The notes under the pieces are model-generated. The model saw only the letters and a program-made list of their open reading frames with translations. It was not told where the DNA came from and made no database searches. A program made the translations under genes and the position numbers. From NCBI GenBank assembly GCA_947259495.1, contig CAMYLV010000006.1:1-64000 (forward strand): DNA of 64,000 nucleotides. Reading direction: 5' to 3'. The stretch comes from an uncultured Desulfobacterales bacterium (GTDB taxonomy: Bacteria; Desulfobacterota; Desulfobacteria; Desulfobacterales; JAHEIW01). Position 1 is the stretch's first letter; every line of letters begins with the position of its first letter. Positions 25,675 through 33,928 of the stretch are shown in pieces.

Positions 25675-26883
25675 TTACGGCTTGCGCCAGCCACGCAGAC
25701 CCCAGGCGAGGGATACGAGCGCCAGGCCGCTGATCGCGGCTGAAACCAGAGCCGTCGCGCAAATGCCGCCTGCCAGCCATATGGGGCCGCCGATCAGCGC
25801 GCCGACCACGCGCCCGACCCCGGCCGATGCCAGATAGCTGGCCATCATCGTTGCCCGCGATGTGGGTACCAGTTCGGTGAACAGGGACAGGCTGGTGACG
25901 ATGGTAAATTCAAATGTCAGAAATATAATAAACAGCCCTGTTAAAGCCATCCCCAGAGTCTGCCCCAGAAACGGCAGAATGCCATAGCAGATCAGACAGG
26001 CCGCCAGGCCAACGATCACCGATCGCTTTAAGCCCAGGCGATCGGCCAGTGCGGCCGTCAACGATTCACCGGCCAATTCGGCGATACCGATGACGCTTGT
26101 TCCCAGGCCCAATGCCACAATGCTCAAACTAAACTGTTTTTCCAGCCAGGCCCCGTAAACAACAAATAAATTATCGTTTGCCACGCTAATCCAGAAGGCA
26201 TAAGAAAGCGCCCCCAGGGCTGCACGTTCCCGCAGGAGTTGTCGCCAGGCACCTTTAAACAGCGGTACAGACTGATCGGGTGCTGGCTTGCGTCTGCCTT
26301 TTTCGACGATTATTCTGAGCACTAGAATGCCCAAAATACCAAAACTGCCCATTGCAAAAAAGGGGGCCCGCCAACCCAGACGGTCGATGAGAAGCGCAAT
26401 CAGCGGGATGCCCAACAGGGTACTGCCCGCCCAGCTAAATTCGAGAAAACCGATCGCCAGGCCCCTGCGATGAAACGGGACGCGTTCGCTGACATAGGCC
26501 TGCAAGGCAGGATCAAAAATACTTTTCCCCAGGCCGGCTAAAAATAGCGCGACCAGAATTACCCCGTAAAACGGAAACAGGCCCCCGGCAAACATCCCGG
26601 CAACCAGCAAGGTCATCCCTGTGAGCATCATTAAACGATACCCCAGACGATCCGCAATCGGTCCGAAGAATAACCCCAGAACCGCTGTGGCCTGATTCAC
26701 CGCAATCAATGAGGTGATTGCCGTCAGGGGTACGCCCAATCCGCGGCTTAACGCCGGTGCAAAGGGATAAGCGAACCGGCGCGCTGTGTTGAGCACCAGG
26801 CGGCACAGAGTGGTCACCACAATGCTGAGTGTTAAGCGGTAAACGGAGCTTGCGGTCGTTTCAGACACGGGTTCCGTAGACAT
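25675..26883 (-). CDS. MFS transporter
   Basis: The 402-residue protein has about 12 hydrophobic segments and the typical loop 2-3 motif region GPIADRLGYR near residue 75, with the analogous ADRLGLKR in the second half. It belongs to the major facilitator superfamily in the inner membrane; the N-terminal half resembles drug/H+ antiporter-like or YNFM-type members. The substrate is unknown. It follows the OsmC gene in the same direction with a hairpin between them. Confidence 0.87.
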   Translation of the reverse strand: MSTEPVSETTASSVYRLTLSIVVTTLCRLVLNTARRFAYPFAPALSRGLGVPLTAITSLIAVNQATAVLGLFFGPIADRLGYRLMMLTGMTLLVAGMFAGGLFPFYGVILVALFLAGLGKSIFDPALQAYVSERVPFHRRGLAIGFLEFSWAGSTLLGIPLIALLIDRLGWRAPFFAMGSFGILGILVLRIIVEKGRRKPAPDQSVPLFKGAWRQLLRERAALGALSYAFWISVANDNLFVVYGAWLEKQFSLSIVALGLGTSVIGIAELAGESLTAALADRLGLKRSVIVGLAACLICYGILPFLGQTLGMALTGLFIIFLTFEFTIVTSLSLFTELVPTSRATMMASYLASAGVGRVVGALIGGPIWLAGGICATALVSAAISGLALVSLAWGLRGWRKP

Positions 26884-26907
26884 GGCCGGCTACCTGTGGA
26901 GGTTAGT

Positions 26908-26935
26908 ACCTGAATTTTTCATGCAAAATTCAGGT
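26908..26935. terminator. 11-bp perfect hairpin between OsmC and MFS genes
   Basis: ACCTGAATTTT (26908-26918) pairs with AAAATTCAGGT (26925-26935) around a 6-nt loop. It is just beyond the OsmC stop codon in the leftward direction, so it may end or attenuate transcription from OsmC into the MFS gene. The T-run is short. Confidence 0.5.
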
Positions 26936-26940
26936 AGAGG

Positions 26941-27339
26941 TTAATCTGCCGTTTGCGTGATGGTTTCAAACTGCGGGGGCTCAAGCAGGTGTTTTTTGAC
27001 ATAGCAAAGATTCATCGCCTTGATGATTGCCGGGATGTATTTTTCGGGAAAGTTCGGCGGCAGCGTCAGTTGCATGACAATCTTTTTGACCATGTGAGTT
27101 TTTGGATCCGTTTCAAAATCCAGCACAAGTTTTAATAGGGCAGTGTCGATTTTGCGCTTTTCGCAAAAATTCAGGGCATAGAGGCCCGCACAGGTGCCCA
27201 GTGAAGCAAAAAACAGAAAAGTAGGCGTCGGCGCGGAACCCTCTCCGCCATCTTTTTCGCTCTGGTCGGTTTTGATCGTAAAACCCTTGAACATCGCATC
27301 GACTTTTTTACCTCCCGTAAAGCGGATTTCCAATGCCAT
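26941..27339 (-). CDS. OsmC-family protein
   Basis: The 132-residue protein has the OsmC/Ohr fold pattern: beta-rich start (LEIRFTGGKKVDA), then TPTFLFFASLGTCAGLYALNF with Cys50, and a second helix with Cys112 (MNLCYVKKHL). Two conserved Cys in these positions are the peroxide-reducing pair in Ohr/OsmC; the second is present here, so thiol peroxidase-like activity is possible, though many YhfA/YlnU-type relatives have unknown roles. AAGGAG precedes the ATG. Confidence 0.85.
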   Translation of the reverse strand: MALEIRFTGGKKVDAMFKGFTIKTDQSEKDGGEGSAPTPTFLFFASLGTCAGLYALNFCEKRKIDTALLKLVLDFETDPKTHMVKKIVMQLTLPPNFPEKYIPAIIKAMNLCYVKKHLLEPPQFETITQTAD

Positions 27340-27583
27340 AAGTGTATCTCCTTATATCGTTTGAATATAAAATTTGTGAGGCTGCCAGCAGATACCACAA
27401 AAAATCTTTGCTTTCAATCACCCATCACCAGAAAACGATGGCGGTCTGGCTTTTTATAATATCTTGTAATTATTTATATTATTACACTCATTCGATTTTA
27501 GGTGGTTGTTCCGGTCGAATTAAAAACGGGATCGAGCGATATAATATTTAAGAAATAACGGTCTTGAGCCGATAATCTGTTTA

Positions 27584-27686
27584 TACCGTTTTCCATAATA
27601 ATATTCTGGAATACGGAAGTGCGGCATAAGGGGTTGTAGAAAAAAACGTTTGAATACCGCAACGTTTTTTTGACACCCCTCATATA
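27584..27686 (+). repeat. Family 1 repeat
   Basis: Reads TACCGTTTTCCATAATAAT ... CACCCCTCATATA, the GGGGTTG variant of the element. It lies in the ~500-bp gap between the OsmC start and the zinc-ribbon protein gene, in which nothing else was recognised. Confidence 0.88.
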
Positions 27687-27835
27687 ATCCGTCGAAATAA
27701 ATTAGTTTCCAATTCGTTTCATCCTTTGAGAGAGCTTATTATTGGATGAGCACGGATTAAAAATCAATTCATTTTGCGGAAAATGCAGCCGGATAAATCA
27801 AATTCATATTGGCAGAGCGAAAGGAGTTGCCGAAA

Positions 27836-29374
27836 ATGGAAGAAAACCAGATTACGTGCCCTCAATGCGGTCTTATGAATAATTGTCTCGCAGACGCTTG
27901 TGTTCAGTGCGGGATTATTTTCGTTAAAGACCCGGCCATGAAATTAGCAGCGGCGACGCTGGGTGATGAAAAAAGAAAAGCCATCGAAGCGGCAGAGGCC
28001 ATCCTCGATGAGACCCAACCGTCTATCGCATCTGCCGCCCCTGACAATGAAATGATCAAGCAGCCTGATCTGCATGAGGACACCCTTGAAAGTAGGATTC
28101 CGCAAGCAGAAGAAATTCCGCTAATAGAAGTGGAATCGTCAGATTCAGAGGCGACCGAACCGGAAGAGAATAAACAAACGCAAAATACGGAAATTGAGCT
28201 GGAGGCGATTGAAACCGCCATAGAGACGGTGACCGGGCCGACGGATGCCCTAACGCATTTTTTATGGGACGTCAAAGCTGATGAACCGGCTGAACCGGCA
28301 GCTGTGGAGAGTGCCGAAAAATCTGCCGGAACACCGGGCAACCCTAAAAAAGAGGCTGATGAGTCTGTTAAAACCGATAAATCGGTTTCTGCCAATGAAG
28401 ACAGTCATGATTCAAAAACAGGTGATACGGCTGCGAAAGAATTTGAAGCCGGGGCCATGGCTGCAGACGAATCGACAGAAATTCTGTTAACCTCAGAATT
28501 TGAGAAAGCACAAGCAGAATCCACTGCGCTTGCCGAAGCGGAAGCCCCGGCCCATAAACCGGCGGAACCGATCAATTCCGAGGACAAATCAACGCCAGAG
28601 GTTGAATTCCAGCCGGTCGAACCGGAAATAATATTGGAAACTGAATCTGAAGTAACGCCGGTTGAATACGGTGCGGACCAGACTGAAGCACAGGCCGATG
28701 TGCCGGCATCGAGAGAAATGCCCGACAAAACGACCGAAGTTGACGTGCAGGCCAAACAGCAGGCGCAGAAGGCCAGACAGGAAGCCCTCATAAAGCAGCA
28801 GGAAGCCCTGCTCAAAGCCGAAGCCCGCAAAAAAGAAGAAGCCGCGCGGGCCAGAGCAGCAGCGCTAAAAAAGAAAAAACTGACCCGGGCCAAAGTCGAG
28901 GCGTTAAAGAAGCAAAAAGCAGCCCAGGCCAAGGCCGAGGCGCTAAAGAAAAAGAAAGCCAGCCAGGACAAGGCGCTGGCCTTAGAGAAGCAGAAAGCCA
29001 GCCAGGCCAGGCTGGATGCACTGGAAAAGCAAAAAGAAGCCCAGGCGAAGGCCGAGATATCGGCCGGGGACATGCAGGTAGCCGCCGCGGACCGGAGCAA
29101 TCATGCTAAGTTTTTGGGATTGCTCCAAAGATACGAAGGCAAAGCCATCGGAATAAACTATGATAATTCTGCAGAAATTAAGGAAGCCGAGCTGGTTGAA
29201 GCCAATGAAGAATTTTTCAGTGTCAAGGTAAAAGATAAAAAAGTACGGTACAGTTACCCGTTGAAGACGATCTTAACAATTGTCGAGGGTGAGCAAGGTG
29301 TTGAAACCGGCGAAGATGACAATAAAGCCCAATTTGATGCGGTTATTAAAGTGTATCCGCTGGTGTTGTTCTAA
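27836..29374 (+). CDS. Zinc-ribbon, acidic and coiled-coil protein of unknown function
   Basis: The 512-residue protein begins with a zinc ribbon (CPQC at 8-11, CVQC at 22-25), continues with ~260 residues of acidic, Glu/Thr/Ala-rich sequence likely to be disordered, and then a Lys/Ala/Gln helical segment made of about five 13-residue repeats (ALKKQKAAQAKAE type, near residues 340-425). The last ~90 residues form a separate compact domain (FLGLLQRYEGKAIGINYD... to the end). I do not recognise the whole. The start is ATG 27836, preceded by AGGAG (27822-27826), rather than the earlier in-frame TTG. A terminator follows. Confidence 0.75.
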   Translation: MEENQITCPQCGLMNNCLADACVQCGIIFVKDPAMKLAAATLGDEKRKAIEAAEAILDETQPSIASAAPDNEMIKQPDLHEDTLESRIPQAEEIPLIEVESSDSEATEPEENKQTQNTEIELEAIETAIETVTGPTDALTHFLWDVKADEPAEPAAVESAEKSAGTPGNPKKEADESVKTDKSVSANEDSHDSKTGDTAAKEFEAGAMAADESTEILLTSEFEKAQAESTALAEAEAPAHKPAEPINSEDKSTPEVEFQPVEPEIILETESEVTPVEYGADQTEAQADVPASREMPDKTTEVDVQAKQQAQKARQEALIKQQEALLKAEARKKEEAARARAAALKKKKLTRAKVEALKKQKAAQAKAEALKKKKASQDKALALEKQKASQARLDALEKQKEAQAKAEISAGDMQVAAADRSNHAKFLGLLQRYEGKAIGINYDNSAEIKEAELVEANEEFFSVKVKDKKVRYSYPLKTILTIVEGEQGVETGEDDNKAQFDAVIKVYPLVLF

Positions 29375-29378
29375 GACA

Positions 29379-29423
29379 TTTTGCATGAAAATTAATGAGA
29401 ATATGAAAGTCTCCGGCTCGTGC
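29379..29423 (+). repeat. Family 4 short repeat
   Basis: TTTGCATGAAAATTAATGAG followed by AATATGAAAG and CTCCGGCTCGTGC; matches 14117-14181 in the reverse direction, and its first part recurs at 43493-43513. Confidence 0.6.
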
Positions 29424-29454
29424 AAAAATCAGTAAAAATTTAGCGACTGGCAAA

Positions 29455-29504
29455 GCGTCTGAAGCTAGATAGATGATATGCTTTTTAGCTTCAGGCGCTT
29501 TTTT
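29455..29504 (+). terminator. Intrinsic terminator after zinc-ribbon protein gene
   Basis: GCGTCTGAAGCTA (29455-29467) pairs with TAGCTTCAGGCGC (29486-29498) with one G-T type mismatch, followed by TTTTTT. It lies 80 bases after the stop codon. Confidence 0.8.
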
Positions 29505-29637
29505 ATGAAACTCTGCCAAAATTTTTCATCATATCTTTCTTTCCACGTGCTACCCAATCCCTGGATTGTTTGCTTGACACCACCGATCCCGCATTTTATG
29601 TAATTGCAGATGCGACATATCTGAAATTGCATTTAGG

Positions 29638-29730
29638 CATCTGTTCGGTTTTTTTGAGCAGGGGTCGGGAATATGAGATCGAAGCTAAAATTGTTGAACA
29701 GTTTATGAGTAATCAAAACAGGGTAAACCA
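29638..29730 (+). pseudogene. Remnant of an M24 (aminopeptidase P-like) peptidase
   Basis: About 31 codons here (EYEIEAKIVEQFMSNQNR and flanks) match an internal part of the intact peptidase just downstream (EYEVEAEIVHEFMRNRSR, near 30361-30410), also at the DNA level (GGGAATATGAG.TCGA.GCT). It is only a fragment of the M24 catalytic domain, placed directly before the start of the intact gene. It is best read as a decayed paralogue or partial duplication. Confidence 0.65.
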
Positions 29731-29732
29731 AT

Positions 29733-31022
29733 ATGATATATCCCAAAATTGATCCCCGCGTATTTGTTAAAAATCGGCAGCGTTTCAGCAAGCAACTCAA
29801 ACCGAATTCTATTGCGATCTTCAATTCCAATGATGTGATGCCGACCAGTGCCGACGGTACCCACCCCTTTATTCAGCAGACAGATATCTTTTATTTGAGC
29901 GGCATCGATCAGGAAGAGACCGTACTGGTTATTTGTCCGAATACTCCCGACAAAAAGCAGAAGGAAATCCTGTTTATCAAGGAAACCAACGAGCAGATTG
30001 CCACCTGGGAGGGGCAGAAGCATACCCAGGCGGAAGCCCGGGATATCTCCGGTATCCAGAAGGTTCACTGGATCGCTGAGCTGAATGCCATCCTGCGGCC
30101 GTTGATCATTGAATCTGAAAATATTTACTTAAACACCAACGAGCATTTGCGGGCGCCGGATATTGTCGAAACTCGGGACATGCGCTTTCTTAAATGGTGC
30201 CGTCAAACTTTTCCGCTGCACCATTATGAACGTGTGGCACCCATTATGAACAATTTGCGGGCCGTCAAGTCTCCGGCAGAGATCGAGCTGATTAAAACGG
30301 CCTGCGGTATCACCGAAAAGGCATTTCGGCGTCTGCTCGGTTTTATGCGCCCTGGGGTATGGGAATATGAGGTCGAGGCTGAAATCGTTCACGAGTTTAT
30401 GCGCAATCGATCCAGGGGTGCCGCCTATGAAACCATCGTGGCTTCAGGGATCGACGCCTGCACCCTGCATTATGTCAAAAATGATAAACAATGCCGGAAG
30501 GGCGATCTCGTGCTCATCGATTTTGGTGCCGAATTCGCCAATTATGCTGCTGATGTCACCCGCACGGTCCCGGTAAACGGCAAGTTTTCCAAAAGGCAAA
30601 AAGACGTTTATAATGCTGTGTTGAAGATTCAAAAGGCGGCCATCCAGATGCTCAAACCGGGAAATACACTCGAAAAATATCAGAATGCGGTGGCCAAATT
30701 AATGCAAGCCGAGCTGATTCGCCTGGGTGTGCTGAAAAAAGCAGACGTAAAAAAGCAGCCCAAAGATGCGCCGCTTTATAAAAAATTTTTCCCCCACGGC
30801 ACCTCCCACCATCTGGGGCTGGACGTGCATGATTACGGTGATCGATACCGCAAATTTGAACCCGGCATGGTTTTTACCTGCGAGCCGGGGATTTATATCC
30901 GGGACGAAGCCATCGGGGTCCGCATCGAAAATGATATCCTCATCTCCCCAAGGGGCCCGGTTGATTTAACAAAAACCATTCCGCGCGAAGCCGAAGAAAT
31001 AGAAGAATTAATGAATAAATGA
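29733..31022 (+). CDS. pepP: Xaa-Pro aminopeptidase (M24B family)
   Basis: The 429-residue protein has an N-terminal creatinase-like domain (aminopeptidase P N-domain) and a C-terminal pita-bread M24 domain. The five metal ligands are visible: Asp in LIDFGAE, Asp in AADVTRT, His in HGTSHHLGLDVHD, Glu in TCEPGIY and Glu in VRIENDI. It would remove N-terminal residues before proline in cytosolic peptides using two Mn or similar ions. Length fits the family. The ribosome site is weak (AGGGT). Another M24 fragment sits directly upstream. Confidence 0.92.
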   Translation: MIYPKIDPRVFVKNRQRFSKQLKPNSIAIFNSNDVMPTSADGTHPFIQQTDIFYLSGIDQEETVLVICPNTPDKKQKEILFIKETNEQIATWEGQKHTQAEARDISGIQKVHWIAELNAILRPLIIESENIYLNTNEHLRAPDIVETRDMRFLKWCRQTFPLHHYERVAPIMNNLRAVKSPAEIELIKTACGITEKAFRRLLGFMRPGVWEYEVEAEIVHEFMRNRSRGAAYETIVASGIDACTLHYVKNDKQCRKGDLVLIDFGAEFANYAADVTRTVPVNGKFSKRQKDVYNAVLKIQKAAIQMLKPGNTLEKYQNAVAKLMQAELIRLGVLKKADVKKQPKDAPLYKKFFPHGTSHHLGLDVHDYGDRYRKFEPGMVFTCEPGIYIRDEAIGVRIENDILISPRGPVDLTKTIPREAEEIEELMNK

Positions 31023-31042
31023 TATTTTTTTACCACGAAAGC

Positions 31043-31291
31043 TCGAAACGCAAGCAAGCCGGGAATATAGGGAAAACGTGCCGGGTGCGCGGCCGCCTCT
31101 TCTTGCATAACCTTCAGATCTGCGAGACTGAATACCACCACTGCTGCACACGCGACGTTTTGGCGATAGGCGGTGTCGACACCAGCCACGGAGGCAATTT
31201 CATGCGGTTGGATGCGCCCTTTACGAATCACCCTGCGGGAAAGCGGTGTTTGCAGCGCTATCGCTGCCTGCGGTAACACATCCCACGGGTA
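31043..31291 (-). pseudogene. nfi: Truncated endonuclease V gene (nfi remnant)
   Basis: About 83 codons encode the N-terminal third of endonuclease V, including AGVDTAY (first catalytic Asp), the AAVVVFSLADLKV strands and the PYIPGLLAFR wedge. The match ends exactly before the catalytic Glu expected after FR; the later catalytic Asp and His regions are absent and the frame runs into the end of the pepP gene region. The 5' part overlaps the start of the M28 peptidase gene on the other strand. Endonuclease V repairs deaminated DNA; this copy cannot be active. Confidence 0.8.
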
Positions 31292-31334
31292 AGCCGTTTT
31301 TGCAGAAAAATTTTTCACGCTTGCCTCTATAAAG

Positions 31335-32327
31335 ATGCTGATCAAATTTTCAACCCTGACTTTCATTATTACGGCTACACTGGGATTGGCTCTAATAGAA
31401 AACCTTCATGCCGATAGCAGGGAGGGATTTATGGTTGACCGCCAACAAACCCGGCAGCGGCTGCGGGAGCATCTGCATGCCCTGACGGTGAACATCGGTG
31501 AGCGCAGCGTGAGTGTGCCCGAGAATCTGAAGGAAACGGCTGCCTATATTGAATCTTTTTACCGGGATCTCGGTCTTACGGTCGACAAACAAGCATACTC
31601 CTACGCTGCGTTGCCGGTGGATAATATCATTGCCGAAATTTCGTTTTGTGAAAATCCCAAACAGCGCCTTTTGCTGGGGGCGCATTATGACTCGGTCAGT
31701 GGAACCGTCGGAGCCGATGACAATGCCAGCGCCATTGCCGTGCAGCTGGAGGTCGCCCGGTTACTATCCCAACGGTCGAATAAAGACGCTTTTGATCTGG
31801 CAATCAAATTTGTTTCTTTTGCGCTGGAGGAGCCGCCCGCGTATGGCACCCGCTACATGGGCAGCCGGGTGTATGCCAAAAGGGCTCGCGCCCAAAAGGA
31901 AAATATTGACGGCATGATCTGCCTGGAGATGGTCGGTTACGCCTGCCACGAGCCGGGCTGTCAGAATTACCCGTTTCCGCTGATGTTCATGGATTACCCC
32001 GAGACCGGCAATTTCATCGGCGTCGTCAATAATTTCAAAAGTCGGAGATTTGCCAAAAGGCTGCTGGCCCAGTTTCAAAAAAATGAAGACCTGCCTTCGA
32101 TAAGATTAACAATTCCTTTGAACGGAAGGATACTGCCGGCGGTCAGGCTCAGTGATCACGCCTCTTTCTGGGACCGGGGATATAAGGCCGTTATGGTGAC
32201 CGATTCGGCCTTTTTTCGAAATCCGTATTATCACACCGCGGCCGACACCATGGACAAACTGGATTTTGAATTTATGGCCGAAGTGGTGGAAAGCCTGGTG
32301 ATTTTCTTCTTATCTTACCAAAGATAA
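31335..32327 (+). CDS. M28 family zinc metallopeptidase, exported
   Basis: The 330-residue protein has a signal-like hydrophobic N-terminus (residues 4-24) and an M28 aminopeptidase domain: His in GAHYDSV, bridging Asp in GADDNASA, catalytic Glu pair in ALEEPP, Glu in CLEMVGY and C-terminal His in YYHTAADT. It would be a periplasmic or exported di-zinc aminopeptidase. The start at 31335 has no strong ribosome site; Met33 is an alternative that would remove the signal segment. It overlaps the nfi remnant on the opposite strand. Confidence 0.85.
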   Translation: MLIKFSTLTFIITATLGLALIENLHADSREGFMVDRQQTRQRLREHLHALTVNIGERSVSVPENLKETAAYIESFYRDLGLTVDKQAYSYAALPVDNIIAEISFCENPKQRLLLGAHYDSVSGTVGADDNASAIAVQLEVARLLSQRSNKDAFDLAIKFVSFALEEPPAYGTRYMGSRVYAKRARAQKENIDGMICLEMVGYACHEPGCQNYPFPLMFMDYPETGNFIGVVNNFKSRRFAKRLLAQFQKNEDLPSIRLTIPLNGRILPAVRLSDHASFWDRGYKAVMVTDSAFFRNPYYHTAADTMDKLDFEFMAEVVESLVIFFLSYQR

Positions 32328-32361
32328 GTTGCTGGCCGGCACTATATTTTTTAGACAGGAT

Positions 32362-32460
32362 TTACCCGTCGTCGCTAAAGTTATAACGGGCCAGCAGATC
32401 GGCCATCAGGGACCCCGGATCAACGAAAAGGCGGATGAAACCGCCCGGTTGATCAACTTC
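32362..32460 (-). pseudogene. Short remnant of a MalT/LuxR-type regulator
   Basis: Read leftward, about 30 codons give PGGFIRLFVDPGSLMADLL and then a stop. This pattern is typical of the TPR region of MalT-like LuxR regulators. There is no longer frame around it. It is a small trace and the assignment is tentative. It lies between the M28 peptidase and the glutamate dehydrogenase gene. Confidence 0.4.
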
Positions 32461-32524
32461 TTGAGCGCCGCTGGAATGCCGCCAAGCAAAACCGCTCCAG
32501 CGGCGTCCGGACATCGGCCGCTTT

Positions 32525-33877
32525 TCAGATCAGCCCCTGATCCAGGGTGGCATCGACAACCCGCACGAAGCCGGCAATGTTGGCGCCCGCCAGATAGTTT
32601 CCGGGCAAATCATAACGGGCGGCAACATCCAGACAGTTTTGGTGGATGTTTTTCATGATGGTTTTCAGACGGCGGTCGACCTCTTCGGCGGACCAGTTCA
32701 GGAGCATTCTGTTCTGAGCCATTTCCAACCCGGATACCGCCACGCCGCCGGCGTTGGCGGCCTTGCCCGGGGCGAAGAGAATTTGTTTGTCCATAAAGAT
32801 TTTGACCGCCTCTGGTGACGACGGCATGTCGGCACCTTCACAGATTAATTTAATGCCGTTGTTGATGAGGTTATAGGCATCGTTTTCCCCGATCTCGTTT
32901 TCCATGGCACATGGAAAAGCGCAATCGGCTTTCAGGTTCCAGAAAGGATTATGGTCAAGCGAGGTGTCGGTTTCGAAATAAACCGTTTCGGAATATTTAT
33001 CGACGTATTCCTTGATTCGTCCGCGTTTGATATTTTTCAGCCTTTTGATGAAAGCCAGCTTTTTTTGGTCGATGCCTTCCGGATCGTAGATATAGCCGGA
33101 TGAATCCGAAAGGGCGACAACCTTGCCGCCCAGTTCAATAATTTTTTCGGCCGTGTGTTGCGCCACGTTTCCGGAACCGGACACCAGACAGGTTTTACCG
33201 TCAAAGGTTTCATTGCGGGTAGCGAGCATCTCGGCCGCAAAATAGACCACCCCGTATCCGGCTGCCTGGGGCCGCATATAACTACCGCCCCACTGCAACC
33301 CTTTGCCGGTCAATACGCCGCTGAATTCATTGCGCTGTTTTTTATACATGCCAAACAGATATCCGATTTCTCTGGCCCCCACCCCCAGACCACCGTCGGG
33401 AATGTCGGTGTCCTGTCCGATGTGGTGAGACAGTTCGCTCATAAAACTCTGGCAAAACCGCATGACCTCGTCTTCTGATTTTCCTTTGGGCTCAAAGTCA
33501 GATCCGCCCTGAGCGCCGCCCATCGGAAGGGTGGTCAGCGCGTTTTTAAGGGTTTGCTCGAAGGCTAAAAATTTAAGAATGCCGAGATTAACCGAGGGGT
33601 GAAATCGCAACGCGCCTTTGAAAGGCCCGAGGGCGCTGCTCATTTCCACCTGGTAGCCCCGATTGACACGCACGTTGCGCTCGTCATCCATCCAGGGAAC
33701 CCGAAACAGGATCACGCGTTCGGGCTCGGTGATGCGCTCTAAAACACCCATCTGGCGATATTCCGGGTGGCGGTCCAACACAGGCTTTATGGTGCCAATG
33801 ACTTCCCGTACCGCCTGGTGAAATTCTTTTTCCGCCGGATCTCTTGCCAAAATCTGTTTCAAATCGCTGTCTGACAT
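32525..33877 (-). CDS. Glutamate dehydrogenase-like protein lacking catalytic Lys and Asp
   Basis: The 450-residue protein aligns along its full length with hexameric bacterial NADP-type glutamate dehydrogenases: GPFKGALRFHP, LKFLAFEQ, VGAREIGYLFG, Rossmann VSGSGNVAQ and NAGGVAVSGLEM. However, the active-site signature reads GGAQGGSDF with Gln123 where the catalytic Lys (Lys125 in Clostridium symbiosum) should be, and PDGGLGVG with Gly163 where the catalytic Asp (Asp165) should be. Lys87 and Lys111 (substrate carboxyl binding) are kept. A strong AAGGAGG precedes the ATG. It follows an FMN glutamate-synthase-like gene by 51 bases in a likely operon. Ordinary dehydrogenase activity is doubtful. 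Confidence 0.85.
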   Translation of the reverse strand: MSDSDLKQILARDPAEKEFHQAVREVIGTIKPVLDRHPEYRQMGVLERITEPERVILFRVPWMDDERNVRVNRGYQVEMSSALGPFKGALRFHPSVNLGILKFLAFEQTLKNALTTLPMGGAQGGSDFEPKGKSEDEVMRFCQSFMSELSHHIGQDTDIPDGGLGVGAREIGYLFGMYKKQRNEFSGVLTGKGLQWGGSYMRPQAAGYGVVYFAAEMLATRNETFDGKTCLVSGSGNVAQHTAEKIIELGGKVVALSDSSGYIYDPEGIDQKKLAFIKRLKNIKRGRIKEYVDKYSETVYFETDTSLDHNPFWNLKADCAFPCAMENEIGENDAYNLINNGIKLICEGADMPSSPEAVKIFMDKQILFAPGKAANAGGVAVSGLEMAQNRMLLNWSAEEVDRRLKTIMKNIHQNCLDVAARYDLPGNYLAGANIAGFVRVVDATLDQGLI

Positions 33878-33928
33878 CTTGAACCTCCTTCAATCTGGTC
33901 ATTGCGCTAACGACAACCCGTTTGAGAT

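Noticed and set aside
28405-29100. 231-codon minus-strand frame with Ser/Ala/Phe repeats
   Set aside because: It is the complement of the Lys/Ala repeat region of the zinc-ribbon protein and mirrors its periodicity.
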